A stretch of 64,000 nucleotides of DNA, taken from Candidatus Bathyarchaeota archaeon (GTDB lineage Archaea; Thermoproteota; Bathyarchaeia; Bathyarchaeales; Bathycorpusculaceae). The position numbers and the translations under genes are program-made. The notes under the pieces are model-generated. The model was not told the DNA's origin, ran no database searches, and saw only the letters and a list, made by a program, of their open reading frames with translations. Shown piece by piece: positions 45,798 through 54,786 of this stretch; the first letter of the stretch is position 1, and each line of letters opens with the position of its first letter. The stretch is taken from NCBI GenBank assembly GCA_013388905.1, contig JACAEI010000040.1, forward strand, positions 1 to 64,000, in the 5' to 3' direction.

Positions 45798-46541
45798 ATG
45801 TCACAGAACCCCAACCTTTTTCTTTCCGTTGGAAAGGAAATTAAAGATGAATATGGACGTGAAATAGGCAGAATAGCATCATTTGCTCTAACTCCAAGCG
45901 GAAAATTTGATGCTGTCTTTATAGAGCAGACTGGCGGAAAATTCGTGAAACTTTCCACAGAACACTTACAATTTGACGGCGCAAATGTCACTATGACTTC
46001 TACGGTTAAATCACGTGCAAACAGTTTCTGCAATCAGATTCCGCTTCTTTGGCGTAAGGATCAAGCCCTTAAAGAGTTGGCTGACAAGAACAAGATTTCT
46101 AAGGAACTTTACGAAGAGTTACACCATAGTTTTGAAGGTGCATTAAATCAGCTGAAAAGGGAGGCTCAGGCATTGACAGACGAGATAGATAAAGAAATCG
46201 ACAGATGTGCTAATGAGATAAAAGAATTAAACTATGCGCTGGTGCATCTCGAGCTTGAGCATGAAATAGGAAAAATCGACGACCAAGCTTATCAAACAGC
46301 TTTCAATATAATTCAAGAGAATATTAAACGAGTCAATAACGAAAAGAGTGATTTCGAACAGACAAGCAACAAGCTTTCAAACATTCTGCTGGGCGACACG
46401 CCAAAAACAGAAGAAATACTAAATACTGCGGTGAAAATGGAAGAACCACACAAAGAATCCACTTCGGCTTCTGAGGTTCCCGAACTTCCTGAGCCCCCCG
46501 TAGTAGTTTATGTGAAAGAAATCGGAAAAGCTGGAATATAG
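45798..46541 (+). CDS. cdvA: cell division protein CdvA
   Basis: 247 residues: N-terminal PRC-barrel domain (KEIKDEYGREIGRIASFALTPSG, about 13-70), central coiled coil (about 85-205) and a C-terminal peptide (VPELPEPPVVVYVKEIG) at the place of the ESCRT-III-binding E3B peptide that contacts the CdvB winged helix. CdvA positions the division ring on membrane and DNA. It lies 16 nt after the ESCRT-III paralogue. Confidence 0.93.
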   Translation: MSQNPNLFLSVGKEIKDEYGREIGRIASFALTPSGKFDAVFIEQTGGKFVKLSTEHLQFDGANVTMTSTVKSRANSFCNQIPLLWRKDQALKELADKNKISKELYEELHHSFEGALNQLKREAQALTDEIDKEIDRCANEIKELNYALVHLELEHEIGKIDDQAYQTAFNIIQENIKRVNNEKSDFEQTSNKLSNILLGDTPKTEEILNTAVKMEEPHKESTSASEVPELPEPPVVVYVKEIGKAGI

Positions 46542-46573
46542 TCGCATAACGAGTACGGGCGGAGGGAAAAGCT

Positions 46574-47473
46574 ATTAAAATCTTTGTTCGCTCTAACCCT
46601 CCTCTCCGTGATGTAGTAGTAGATTCCATGCGAACTTTGAGAGTGCAGCATAACAAGATTGCACAAGCTGCCTTCAGGCTTAAAGAACGAGACAAGATTC
46701 TTTTTCAAACATGTATAAACGCATTAAATAAGAAGAACAAAGAAAAAGCAGCTATTTGTGCAAACGAGATTGCAGAAGTTCGAAAATTACTAAAGTTTCT
46801 ACATAACATAGAATTAGCCATCGAACGTGTGCTCCTCAGACTTGAAACCATAAAAGAATTGAACGACATAGTTTTCGACCTCAAACCTGCTCTGCGACTT
46901 CTCCAAAGTGTTTCGCAACAATTATTTGAAATTTTGCCAGATGTTTCTTCTGAATTATCAAAAGTGAATGAAGAGATAAGCCAAACACTGCATTCCACAA
47001 AACTAGCGGCAGATGAGTCAATAATACCAGTAGGCGGAAAAACACCTGCTGGAGAAGCAATCTTAAAAGAGGTCTCCAGTTTCCTTGAGCAAAAACTAGC
47101 TGATGAACTCCCTGAACCGCCCATTACTTTAGAAGAAGCACCTAAACTCGAGAAAACCGGATTGAAAGAAATGATAGCCTTAGCAGCTAACTGCTCACAA
47201 GCAATAGGCCATGAAACCGAAGAATCAGCTGAAGATTCTTCTCAAACTCTCTTTTCATTTAAAAAAGCCGAGATTCAGGAAATTTCCTTAACTGTTGAAA
47301 AGGAAAAACAGCTTTTGGAAGAAGTTCTCCTTGAGTATGTTAAGAAATGTAAAGGAGAGATTGATTTAGCACGTTGCTCATCTGATTTGAAAACCTCGTA
47401 TGAGGAAATTGAGAAAGCCCTTGAAAGTTTAGGGTCGAAAGGAAAAATAAAAATTGAGTTAAAGACTGGATAG
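46574..47473 (+). CDS. cdvB: CdvB (ESCRT-III with winged helix), apparent ATT start
   Basis: ESCRT-III division protein, about 299 residues. The helical core (FRLKERDKILFQTCINAL, CANEIAEVRKLLKFL) is followed by a linker with LADELPEPPITLEE and a C-terminal winged helix (EKQLLEEVLLEYVKKCKG...IEKALESLGSKGKIKIE). The first ATG (46628) would remove IFVRSNPPLRDVVVDS, which aligns with RPPGPLKPRLDF of its paralogue. No ATG/GTG/TTG exists upstream, but GGAGG (46561-46565) lies 8 nt before ATT 46574. Confidence 0.88.
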   Translation: MKIFVRSNPPLRDVVVDSMRTLRVQHNKIAQAAFRLKERDKILFQTCINALNKKNKEKAAICANEIAEVRKLLKFLHNIELAIERVLLRLETIKELNDIVFDLKPALRLLQSVSQQLFEILPDVSSELSKVNEEISQTLHSTKLAADESIIPVGGKTPAGEAILKEVSSFLEQKLADELPEPPITLEEAPKLEKTGLKEMIALAANCSQAIGHETEESAEDSSQTLFSFKKAEIQEISLTVEKEKQLLEEVLLEYVKKCKGEIDLARCSSDLKTSYEEIEKALESLGSKGKIKIELKTG

Positions 47474-47487
47474 GAGAATTAAAACTT

Positions 47488-48651
47488 ATGAGTGCTTCTC
47501 AAGAACTTGAAAAGGCTGCGACAAACTATGCTTTAGAAGCTGTTCGCCTTGATAAGCAAGGTTCAAAGGGCATGGCAATAACGATGTATCAAAAAGCCAT
47601 CGAAAGCCTATTAAAACTTGTTCAATTGTACCCCGAATATAGCCTCAATAAAGTCTACATTCAAAGAGCCATAGCCTATCAAGAGCGCATAAAAGCGTTA
47701 CAAGGTGCTGTGGCGCCTATTCAACCTCAAATCGAGCCAAGTAATGGTGAAGAAGCAAAGAGTTTGGAAGGAGAGAAGTCCAGTTATGAAGAATTAATTC
47801 TTACGGAAAAACCAGACGTAAAATGGGAGGAAGTTGTCGGACTTGACAGCGCCAAAAAGGCCGTGAAGGAAGCCATAGTTTACCCAGTTCAAAGGCCAGA
47901 CCTCTTTCCGCTTGGATGGCCAAGAGGAATTCTCTTATTTGGGCCGCCCGGGTGTGGAAAGACTTTGCTTGCTGCGGCAGTTGCCACAGAAATAGACGCC
48001 ACGTTCATTTCAATTGACGCAGCTTCAATAATGTCTAAATGGTTGGGTGAAGCTGAGCAGAATGTTTCTAAGCTTTTTAACTCGGCTAGAAAATCCGCTA
48101 CTGAAGGAAGACCTTCAATTGTCTTCATTGACGAGTTAGACTCACTTATGGGGCGGCATTCAAACGAGGTTGGCGGCGAAGTTCGTGTTCGAAACCAATA
48201 CTTGAAGGAAATGGACGGCATCATCGATAAGGGCAAGAAACTTCATGTTTACGTCATAGGCGCTACTAACAAACCATGGGATTTAGATTGGGCTTTTATA
48301 AGAAGGTTCCAAAAACGAATTTTAGTGCCGCTTCCAGACCATCACACACGCTTTATGATGTTTAAGCTTTACACGAGCAATCTACTGCTTGGTTCAAATG
48401 TTGATTTGCACGAATTAGCTAGGCTGTCGGAAGGGTTCTCAGGAAGCGACATAAGAGACGTGTGCCAATCTGCCCAATTGAAGCTTATAGGCGAATTCTT
48501 CGAGACAGGTCAAGCATCAAACAAGCAAGCCAAACCGCGGGCAATAACAATGGACGACTTTAGACAAATATTAGAAGAGAGAAAACCAAGCGTCTCCATG
48601 GATATGTTAGCCCTATACAACAGATGGTTTGAAGCCTTTAAGGCACTTTAG
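47488..48651 (+). CDS. cdvC: CdvC, Vps4-like AAA ATPase
   Basis: 387 residues: N-terminal MIT domain (about 1-75), Walker A LFGPPGCGKTLLAAAVA (about 151-167), pore loop SKWLGEAEQ, Walker B PSIVFIDELDSLM, sensor GATNKPWDLDWAF, arginine finger FIRRFQKR, and a C-terminal Vps4 helix. It disassembles ESCRT-III during cytokinesis. Follows cdvB by 14 nt. Confidence 0.96.
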   Translation: MSASQELEKAATNYALEAVRLDKQGSKGMAITMYQKAIESLLKLVQLYPEYSLNKVYIQRAIAYQERIKALQGAVAPIQPQIEPSNGEEAKSLEGEKSSYEELILTEKPDVKWEEVVGLDSAKKAVKEAIVYPVQRPDLFPLGWPRGILLFGPPGCGKTLLAAAVATEIDATFISIDAASIMSKWLGEAEQNVSKLFNSARKSATEGRPSIVFIDELDSLMGRHSNEVGGEVRVRNQYLKEMDGIIDKGKKLHVYVIGATNKPWDLDWAFIRRFQKRILVPLPDHHTRFMMFKLYTSNLLLGSNVDLHELARLSEGFSGSDIRDVCQSAQLKLIGEFFETGQASNKQAKPRAITMDDFRQILEERKPSVSMDMLALYNRWFEAFKAL

Positions 48652-48691
48652 GAAGGAGGGAAAACAAAACTAATCAAAGTTGGGTGGAAAA

Positions 48692-48759
48692 GGTTTGGAG
48701 AAAAATTCTCTATTTTAAAATTGTCTTTCCTTTCTCCCCCTTAACAGAATCTCCAAACC
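48692..48759. terminator. inverted repeat between convergent cdvC and mobB
   Basis: GGTTTGGAGA at 48692-48701 and TCTCCAAACC at 48750-48759, a perfect 10-bp inverted repeat with a 48-nt T/C-rich middle. Placed between two converging genes, it may stop transcription from both sides. Confidence 0.45.
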
Positions 48760-48778
48760 CCCACAAACCAACACAAAA

Positions 48779-49309
48779 TTAAGAGTATAAAACAGCTTTT
48801 TCAACAATTTCTGCAATTTTTTCTGGATTTTTAAGCACGTCTACATATGGAATTTTAGCATCCATTTCTTTTGCCGAGTAGGGTCCAGTGAAAGCCAACA
48901 ACGGTCTAAATTTTCTTATCGCTTCTGAAACTTCTTCTTTAGATTTCACTGCTACAATCTTGTGTATGCTTCTGTTTCTACTTACTAGTTTTCTGAATCC
49001 TTCTAGGAAAACTATGTCGTTGTTTTTGCATTTTTGCAGAATCTTTTGCAAAGAGAAATCTTGTGTATCGACCTTTTCTATTGTGGCTATTTCGTTAGCG
49101 GCTACGCTGAGGATTGTTTTGGCTCCCGATTTAGCGAATCTCCATGTATCTTTATCAACGGTGTCTATGGTGAAGTCTAGTTCAGGAATGTGCTTTACTG
49201 CTGCAATTTTGTATCCTTTCTTTGTCAGTTCTCTTGTCAAAACCTCAATTGTTGTTGTTTTTCCAGAGCTTTTGCTTCCGACAATTGATACGACAGCTAT
49301 TTTTCTCAT
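48779..49309 (-). CDS. mobB: molybdopterin-guanine dinucleotide biosynthesis MobB
   Basis: 176-residue GTPase-like adaptor in Mo/W cofactor maturation. P-loop VGSKSSGKTT (about 10-19), AVKHIPELDFTIDTVDKDTWRF and VFLEGFRK. The cofactor would serve the Fwd formylmethanofuran dehydrogenase encoded 8 kb downstream. Follows the wHTH gene by 18 nt. Confidence 0.9.
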   Translation of the reverse strand: MRKIAVVSIVGSKSSGKTTTIEVLTRELTKKGYKIAAVKHIPELDFTIDTVDKDTWRFAKSGAKTILSVAANEIATIEKVDTQDFSLQKILQKCKNNDIVFLEGFRKLVSRNRSIHKIVAVKSKEEVSEAIRKFRPLLAFTGPYSAKEMDAKIPYVDVLKNPEKIAEIVEKAVLYS

Positions 49310-49327
49310 TTTTGCACCTTTGTGTGA

Positions 49328-49828
49328 TTATATTTCTTCTCTAAAAATTTTCTCCAACGTTTTTTTGTCTAAGTGAAGTTTTTCTGAAAGATCTTTCACC
49401 CATCTTATATATATTCTAAAAAGGTTTTGCAGTATTTCCGCCTTCTCTTTTTCAGATAAATCTTTTTCTTCAGCGAGTAATAGTGCAAACCATCTGCCAG
49501 CATCTGAAAGTTGATAGGCTTTCACCCATACAATGCGTCCTTCTTTCTCGCTTTTCTCCATGTCCTCTCTCAAGGCTCCAAGTTTAGTCAGCGACTTTAA
49601 ATTTTCAATTATGGTTTTATTTGAATAGCCAAGTTTTCTCACGAGGTCTTTTTGGTAAATTTTGTTTGATATGCCCTGTTTGAGAGAGAATTTTAATATG
49701 TCAACTGCAGCTTTTGAACCGAAGATGGCGCTTAATATTCTGTTTTTTTGTTCGGATGGAAGGAACACTACATATGGATGTAAATCCTCGTTCAAACGCT
49801 TCACACTAAACTGCTCTGCAGCAAACAT
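49328..49828 (-). CDS. winged helix-turn-helix regulator-like protein
   Basis: 166 residues with a wHTH core (IYQKDLVRKLGYSNKTIIENLKSLTKLGALRE, about 57-88, then the wing KEGRIVWVKAYQLSDAG). The C-terminal part is helical and charged. Likely a transcription factor; its proximity to mobB suggests a possible link, unproven. Confidence 0.75.
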   Translation of the reverse strand: MFAAEQFSVKRLNEDLHPYVVFLPSEQKNRILSAIFGSKAAVDILKFSLKQGISNKIYQKDLVRKLGYSNKTIIENLKSLTKLGALREDMEKSEKEGRIVWVKAYQLSDAGRWFALLLAEEKDLSEKEKAEILQNLFRIYIRWVKDLSEKLHLDKKTLEKIFREEI

Positions 49829-49899
49829 GCTTTAAATGTTATGGTTGTAAGCAATAGGTTTTTTAGTGTTCCATCGACACCTTATCAAGGTGAATTGAA

Positions 49900-50925
49900 A
49901 CGGTTGTTAAGAATTGGCTTCCTTCAGACGGCGATACATTTGTAACCAAAGATGGATTTGTATTCAACGCTTTCGGTTATGAGCACCCAAACGATCGAGT
50001 ATTCGCTTTTCTAAAATACATTCCGCACAAATTCAGAACACTTTTCGATGTTCGCTTCTTGGAAAGAGCGTGGAAATATGGAAAAACAAGACTTTATCGA
50101 GCTGAAAAACTGTATACAGCACAAAACTATCAAACGTTTCTCAAAACTTTTTGCAAGAATTTTCCAGATTACGTGTTTTTTGACCCTTTTAGAGGAAAAG
50201 AAGTAATTAGTGCACCTTTAAGCTCTGTAGAAAAAGTCTATGTTCCCAAGGAATGTTTGGGATTTCTAACCGAAATTAAAAGAAAAGATAGTTTACAGGA
50301 ACTGACTTTAAGGTTTATTAATTTTCTTTCAGCCAAATCAGACATTGCCGTAGAAGATTTTGGGGTTCACGGCTCTATTGCATTAGGCATGCACTCAGCT
50401 AAATCAGACATAGATATAGTTGTCTATAGTTCACAAAACTTTCGAAAGTTGGAGAAAACAATAGAGAGGCTTGTTGAAAATGGTGCGTTAAGCTATGTAA
50501 TCAGTAATCGTTTAGATGCTGCCAGACGGTTTAAGGGACGCTATATGCACAAGATTTTCATGTATAACGCAATTCGCAAACCAGAAGAAATTCATTCCAA
50601 ATATGGCATGTACAAGTATGTGCCAGTCAAGCCTATCAATTTTCACTGTACCATCACAGATGACAGCGAAGCCATGTTCCGTCCCGCTATTTATAAAATC
50701 GAAAATTACAAACCAGCTGACACAGTGTCTGTGCTCCCTAAAGAAATGATTCCGGAGCTTGTGGTTTCAATGATTGGATGCTACAGAAATGTTGCTAAAA
50801 GAGGCGACAAAATTAGAGTTTCTGGCATGCTTGAACATGTTGAAAACCTTGAAAACAGCGAAGTCTTTCATCAAGTTGTTGTTGGAACAGGCACAAGTGA
50901 GGAAGAACACATTTGGCCGCTTTAA
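49900..50925 (+). CDS. nucleotidyltransferase paralogue 1, apparent ACG start
   Basis: About 341 residues: N-terminal domain, pol-beta-type core [23 protein letters not shown] (GS...DxD), C-terminal domain ending before the next gene. The first conventional start (TTG 50059) would remove [20 protein letters not shown], which aligns with [20 protein letters not shown] of paralogue 2. GGTG (49889-49892) is followed 7 nt later by ACG 49900; a TGA at 49891 closes the frame. Activity not known. Confidence 0.8.
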   Translation, partial: TVVKNWLPSDGDTFVTKDGFVFNAFGYEHPNDRVFAFLKYIPHKFRTLFDVRFLERAWKYGKTRLYRAEKLYTAQNYQTFLKTFCKNFPDYVFFDPFRGKEVISAPLSSVEKVYVPKECLGFLTEIKRKDSLQELTLRFINFLSAKSDIAVEDFGVHGSIALGMHSAKSDIDIVVYSSQNFRKLEKTIERLVENGALSYVISNRLDAARRFKGRYMHKIFMYNAIRKPEEIHSKYGMYKYVPVKPINFHCTITDDSEAMFRPAIYKIENYKPADTVSVLPKEMIPELVVSMIGCYRNVAKRGDKIRVSGMLEHVENLENSEVFHQVVVGTGTSEEEHIWPL

Positions 50926-51983
50926 GGCTTAGAGACCGAGACGCAATAATCACAAAAGAAGGCTTAATCTTCCGTGTTTTCGGCAATTCCCATCCATCAG
51001 ACGCATACATATGCGACGTCGAATATGCCTCTTCAAATATTTTTAAATCAGCAAATCCGAAGGCATATAGAAACGGTGAACAAGGTGTTTTTTACAAGTT
51101 TTATGAAGATGAAGGCGCAAAATTTGTTGGGGCTTATTATCCACATCATCTCGTTTTTCATGAGATGCTTCAATCAGACGTTGTAGGAGTTAAGCAATCC
51201 AACGTTGATGAATCGAGAAAACCAAACGAAAAGTTACAAGAAATAATGGGAAAGAAACCGCACGACGAGCTTATGAAGGCTTTGCACGTGGTTCTGAACT
51301 TTACTGCAGAACATTCTGGCTTGTCGACAAGGAATTTCGGCGTTTTTGGTTCATTACTGCACGATTTTTATCATCCGCAATTCTCTGACCTAGATTTCAC
51401 AATATATGGCAAAGAAGAACTAGCTAAGCTGCGTGAAACCTTACAAGAAACGTTTAAGGACAAACGGGCGGTTCTCAAAAATGAGTTCGAGAATCAGAAA
51501 TTAGTTGAAGGGAAGCCTTGGCGATTCAAAAACTTTAGTGCTAAAGAATTTGTTTTGCATCAACAGCGAAAACTAATCTACGCGGTGTTTAACAATAGAA
51601 AGAGTCGAAGAATTTTCAAGACCGAGTTTGAACCTGTAAAGGATTGGAAAGAAATCTTCAATGAATACGATTCTAGAGCGAAAATTTTTCAGAAAGGTTG
51701 GGTTAAAATGATTGCCCGCATAACAGATGACAATGATGCCCCTTTTATTCCATCAGTCTATGGCATTGAACCTTTGTTGATTATGGACGGGTTAAATGGA
51801 GCTGAGGAAGCTGTGCGCATAGTCTCTTACATGGAAGAGTTTCGATTGCATGCGTTTAAGGACGAAAAGGTTTATGTAGAAGGAAACCTGGAAGAAGTAA
51901 CTTCTCCAAAAGGCAACTTCCATCAAATAACGTTAACCTATTGCCCAAGATATTACGAGCAAGCCCTAAAAGTCGTATCTTAA
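50913..51983 (+). CDS. nucleotidyltransferase paralogue 2
   Basis: 356 residues with the same layout as its neighbours: N-terminal [16 protein letters not shown] domain, core [25 protein letters not shown] (about 144-168; GS and DxD kept), and a C-terminal domain with [19 protein letters not shown]. The TTG start overlaps the end of paralogue 1 by 13 nt, so they are co-translated. Possible functions include nucleotide or RNA 3'-end modification or a toxin-like role; none shown. Confidence 0.8.
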   Translation: MAALRLRDRDAIITKEGLIFRVFGNSHPSDAYICDVEYASSNIFKSANPKAYRNGEQGVFYKFYEDEGAKFVGAYYPHHLVFHEMLQSDVVGVKQSNVDESRKPNEKLQEIMGKKPHDELMKALHVVLNFTAEHSGLSTRNFGVFGSLLHDFYHPQFSDLDFTIYGKEELAKLRETLQETFKDKRAVLKNEFENQKLVEGKPWRFKNFSAKEFVLHQQRKLIYAVFNNRKSRRIFKTEFEPVKDWKEIFNEYDSRAKIFQKGWVKMIARITDDNDAPFIPSVYGIEPLLIMDGLNGAEEAVRIVSYMEEFRLHAFKDEKVYVEGNLEEVTSPKGNFHQITLTYCPRYYEQALKVVS

Positions 51984-51988
51984 CCGAG

Positions 51989-52999
51989 CTATGCCAAAAC
52001 CATAAAATCTGAAGGCTTATTCCCAATTAGAAGCCTAAAATGCTCACGGTTATGCCTTTTATCTGTTACTTTTTCAACTTTTCCCTGAGCTATAATGACT
52101 TCGCCCGTTCTTGCCTGTTCACAGAATCTGCCGCGAAAAGAAGCTATTTCATCAATCTTTAGGCGCGTCCCATTGAGAACTGTCACATTTCTTAGTTCAT
52201 AACTGCAAGGCGTGAAAATCGCTTCTGAATCAGCTTCAATCTCAGCTTTTATCCTCGCATATCCTACGTTTTTGTAACAGATCATGCCATATTCAGCGTT
52301 AATTTCTAGTCTATCCTTGATAAACCGTATAAAATAGTCTCTATTCTTGAATTTTCCTTGCAAAACCTTCCTTGACTCGGTCTTCAAGAAATCCTTAAAA
52401 GATGTTTGCGTGTCTTGAAAGCGAAACTGATAAAGTCTTTGCAACTCTTCTTTGGAATAAGGTCTGATCGCGTTTTCCTTATCTTTGTGAGTTGTTTTCA
52501 AGGTTTCGTAGATTTTGTGGCAGTTTTCAGTGCCGTAAAAGACTGGGTCGATATCAGATTTTGGCGTGTGCAATTTTACAAGAAGCGAACCTGAAATTCC
52601 AACCTTGCTCCATGGTATATTTGTGCATCGTTTTAAGAGTTCAAGAAACTTTAGCGCGTCTCTTTCTAACTCGTCTAAATTTTCACAACATCGCAGTTCT
52701 CGTAAACGGTTAACTGGTTTATAATAACGTTTAATATCTTCTGCAGGCACTTCGCAGAGTTGTTCATCAAAAACCGAATCATAAACAATGTACTGCGGAA
52801 ATTTTTGCTCTAAAAACTTGAAACGGGTGGAAATATTGTACACTTTACTGTACTTAACTCCTTCTCGTTCACGTTCACCTTGAGGGTTTGGAATGAAACG
52901 AGGAAAGGCAATCACTTTTCTAGGCGGATGAACTAAGCCTTTAACGTCTAATATTAAACCGTCGATTGTTTCTATTAAGTCACCTTCTCGGGCCTTCAT
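51989..52999 (-). CDS. nucleotidyltransferase paralogue 3
   Basis: About 336 residues, homologous to the two preceding genes but on the other strand: N-terminal ETIDGLILDVKGLVHPPRKV, core VGISGSLLVKLHTPKSDIDPVFYG (GS and D-x-D), C-terminal IEADSEAIFTPCSYELRNV. ATG 52999 chosen; TTG 53005 also possible. Convergent with paralogue 2, 5 nt between stops. Confidence 0.8.
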   Translation of the reverse strand: MKAREGDLIETIDGLILDVKGLVHPPRKVIAFPRFIPNPQGEREREGVKYSKVYNISTRFKFLEQKFPQYIVYDSVFDEQLCEVPAEDIKRYYKPVNRLRELRCCENLDELERDALKFLELLKRCTNIPWSKVGISGSLLVKLHTPKSDIDPVFYGTENCHKIYETLKTTHKDKENAIRPYSKEELQRLYQFRFQDTQTSFKDFLKTESRKVLQGKFKNRDYFIRFIKDRLEINAEYGMICYKNVGYARIKAEIEADSEAIFTPCSYELRNVTVLNGTRLKIDEIASFRGRFCEQARTGEVIIAQGKVEKVTDKRHNREHFRLLIGNKPSDFMVLA

Positions 53000-53031
53000 C
53001 TGCAATCTTCACACAAAGTTTGTTTAAAATT

Positions 53032-53742
53032 TTATTTATTCACATTGATTAGCCTAGCCATCCTAAGGCTATAGTAAACTGGAGTTGCAATAACGACTAT
53101 GATGATTAATGCAATCATTCTCTCTATTGGATATATAGGCATTATTGAATACCATATTGGTGGTGTCAAAAACGGCGAAAAATACCACATTGCCAAGGCG
53201 CTGCCACTAATATGGTCAGTTAAAACTCCTACAAAAGCGGCTATTGAAATGCCGAATATTGGTTTTTTGGTGTTGGAGGAGCTAAAAGTTGAGCTAGCTA
53301 TGTGTGCAATGGGAGAGAAGGCGACTATCATGGCGATTATGTGGAGCCATGGATAAATATAGGCTTCGCGGCCAAAAGGATGAGCGTAGAAAATTAAAAG
53401 CGCGACAAGAATAATTGCTCCTGTTACATAGCCCCTCTTAATCTTTACACAACCAGCCCCAAAAGCTCCCAGAAATGGAGGTATCACGGTTAAAATGCCA
53501 AAAAGAGCACCTGCTGGATTAACAAAAACTCCTACAACAGAACCTATCAAGACGGCCAGTCCTCCTATGATAGGTCCGAGCAAAATACCGATAAGAGATC
53601 CGCCTATGACGCCTAACGTTATCTCCCCTGAAACACCTACAGTAATCGTGAAAGGAAAAATCGAAAAAGAAGCTTGTAAAGCTGCAAAAACAGCCATTAG
53701 CGCAACATTTTGTGTTGATAATTTCATTTTTAATCTCCTCAT
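53032..53742 (-). CDS. ECF transporter S component-like membrane protein
   Basis: 236 residues, about six helices: NVALMAVFAALQASFSIFPF opening, GVSGEITLGVIGGSLIGILLGPIIGGL, and C-terminal MPIYPIERMIALIIIVVIATPVYYSL. This matches energy-coupling-factor substrate-binding subunits for vitamins. ECF ATPases and EcfT are not adjacent, so it would share a common energising module. Vitamin not assigned. The start is probably the second in-frame Met (MKLSTQN). Confidence 0.75.
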   Translation of the reverse strand: MRRLKMKLSTQNVALMAVFAALQASFSIFPFTITVGVSGEITLGVIGGSLIGILLGPIIGGLAVLIGSVVGVFVNPAGALFGILTVIPPFLGAFGAGCVKIKRGYVTGAIILVALLIFYAHPFGREAYIYPWLHIIAMIVAFSPIAHIASSTFSSSNTKKPIFGISIAAFVGVLTDHISGSALAMWYFSPFLTPPIWYSIMPIYPIERMIALIIIVVIATPVYYSLRMARLINVNK

Positions 53743-53828
53743 TCTATGTAATAGATTCCATTAGCATGTAATTTTTTACACAACGTTAATAAAACTTCCT
53801 ATATAATTGCATAATTAAGGGGGCATCC

Positions 53829-54785
53829 TTGCTGAAACAATTCGGTCAGAAGGCAAAGCACATTTCAAAATGCCTTGAATTGGCAATTCTCTTCGAGATA
53901 AGCGCTGACAAGCCAGGAAACGTAAATCTAACTGTGGGGTTTGAAGGCACAAAATATGAGCATTTTCTCGCTTCTGCTGTTGCTGCAACGCCATCATTTG
54001 AAGTAGCTGCAGAAAAAGGAATTGCTGTTTCCAAAGGAGAGATACGCCTAACCGCTGTGGGTATAGGGCACATCATAAAAAGCTGCGTAGCCGACGTTAA
54101 CGCGTGGCAGCAAGGCGGTAACACCCTGCTTGGCACAATAATTCTTCTTTCGCCTATCGCAGTAGCTGCTGGAATGGCTCCCACGATTAAAGATAATATT
54201 TTTGAAGTTCAAGAGTTGAGGAAGAATCTGAAGTTTATCGCTGAAGCGACAACGCCTGAGGACGCAATAAATGTCTACGAAGCGATTAGAATTGCTAATC
54301 CAAGTGGATTGAATAAGGCACCTGAACTTGACGTCAACGATTCTTCTTCCTTGGACAGAATCGTCAAAGAGAAGATTTCTCTGCTTCAAGTCTTTAAAAT
54401 AGCTTCCGAGTATGATAATGTATGTGCTGAATGGGTTAATAATTACCCTATAACTTTTGAAATCGCATATCCCTACTTACAGAAGCAAATTAGGGAAAAA
54501 GAAAACCTAAATGTAGCAATAATTCACACATTTCTAAAAGTGCTGTCTGAATATCCAGACACTTTTATTGCCCGAAAGGTTGGCATTCAAAAAGCGCAAG
54601 ACGTGTCTTCTATGGCTGCGGAAATTCTCAAATTTGGAGGACTTAAAACTTTAAAAGGTAGGGAAATGCTTCGTGAATTTGACTTGAAACTTCGAAAATC
54701 AGATAGCCTTCTTAATCCGGGAACAACCGCAGATATTATTGCAGCTGCTTTGGCTTTATGTGTTCTTAGTGGCTATAGACCTTAA
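53829..54785 (+). CDS. CitG-like triphosphoribosyl-dephospho-CoA synthase homologue
   Basis: 318 residues of the COG1767/CitG family: EISADKPGNVN near residue 30, GNTLLGTIILLSPIAVAAG (about 97-115), NPGTTADIIAAALAL near the C-terminus. In bacteria CitG makes a citrate-lyase prosthetic group precursor; archaeal members have another, unproven role, possibly in cofactor synthesis for C1 metabolism. TTG start with GGGGGC upstream. Confidence 0.85.
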   Translation: MLKQFGQKAKHISKCLELAILFEISADKPGNVNLTVGFEGTKYEHFLASAVAATPSFEVAAEKGIAVSKGEIRLTAVGIGHIIKSCVADVNAWQQGGNTLLGTIILLSPIAVAAGMAPTIKDNIFEVQELRKNLKFIAEATTPEDAINVYEAIRIANPSGLNKAPELDVNDSSSLDRIVKEKISLLQVFKIASEYDNVCAEWVNNYPITFEIAYPYLQKQIREKENLNVAIIHTFLKVLSEYPDTFIARKVGIQKAQDVSSMAAEILKFGGLKTLKGREMLREFDLKLRKSDSLLNPGTTADIIAAALALCVLSGYRP

Positions 54786-54786
54786 C

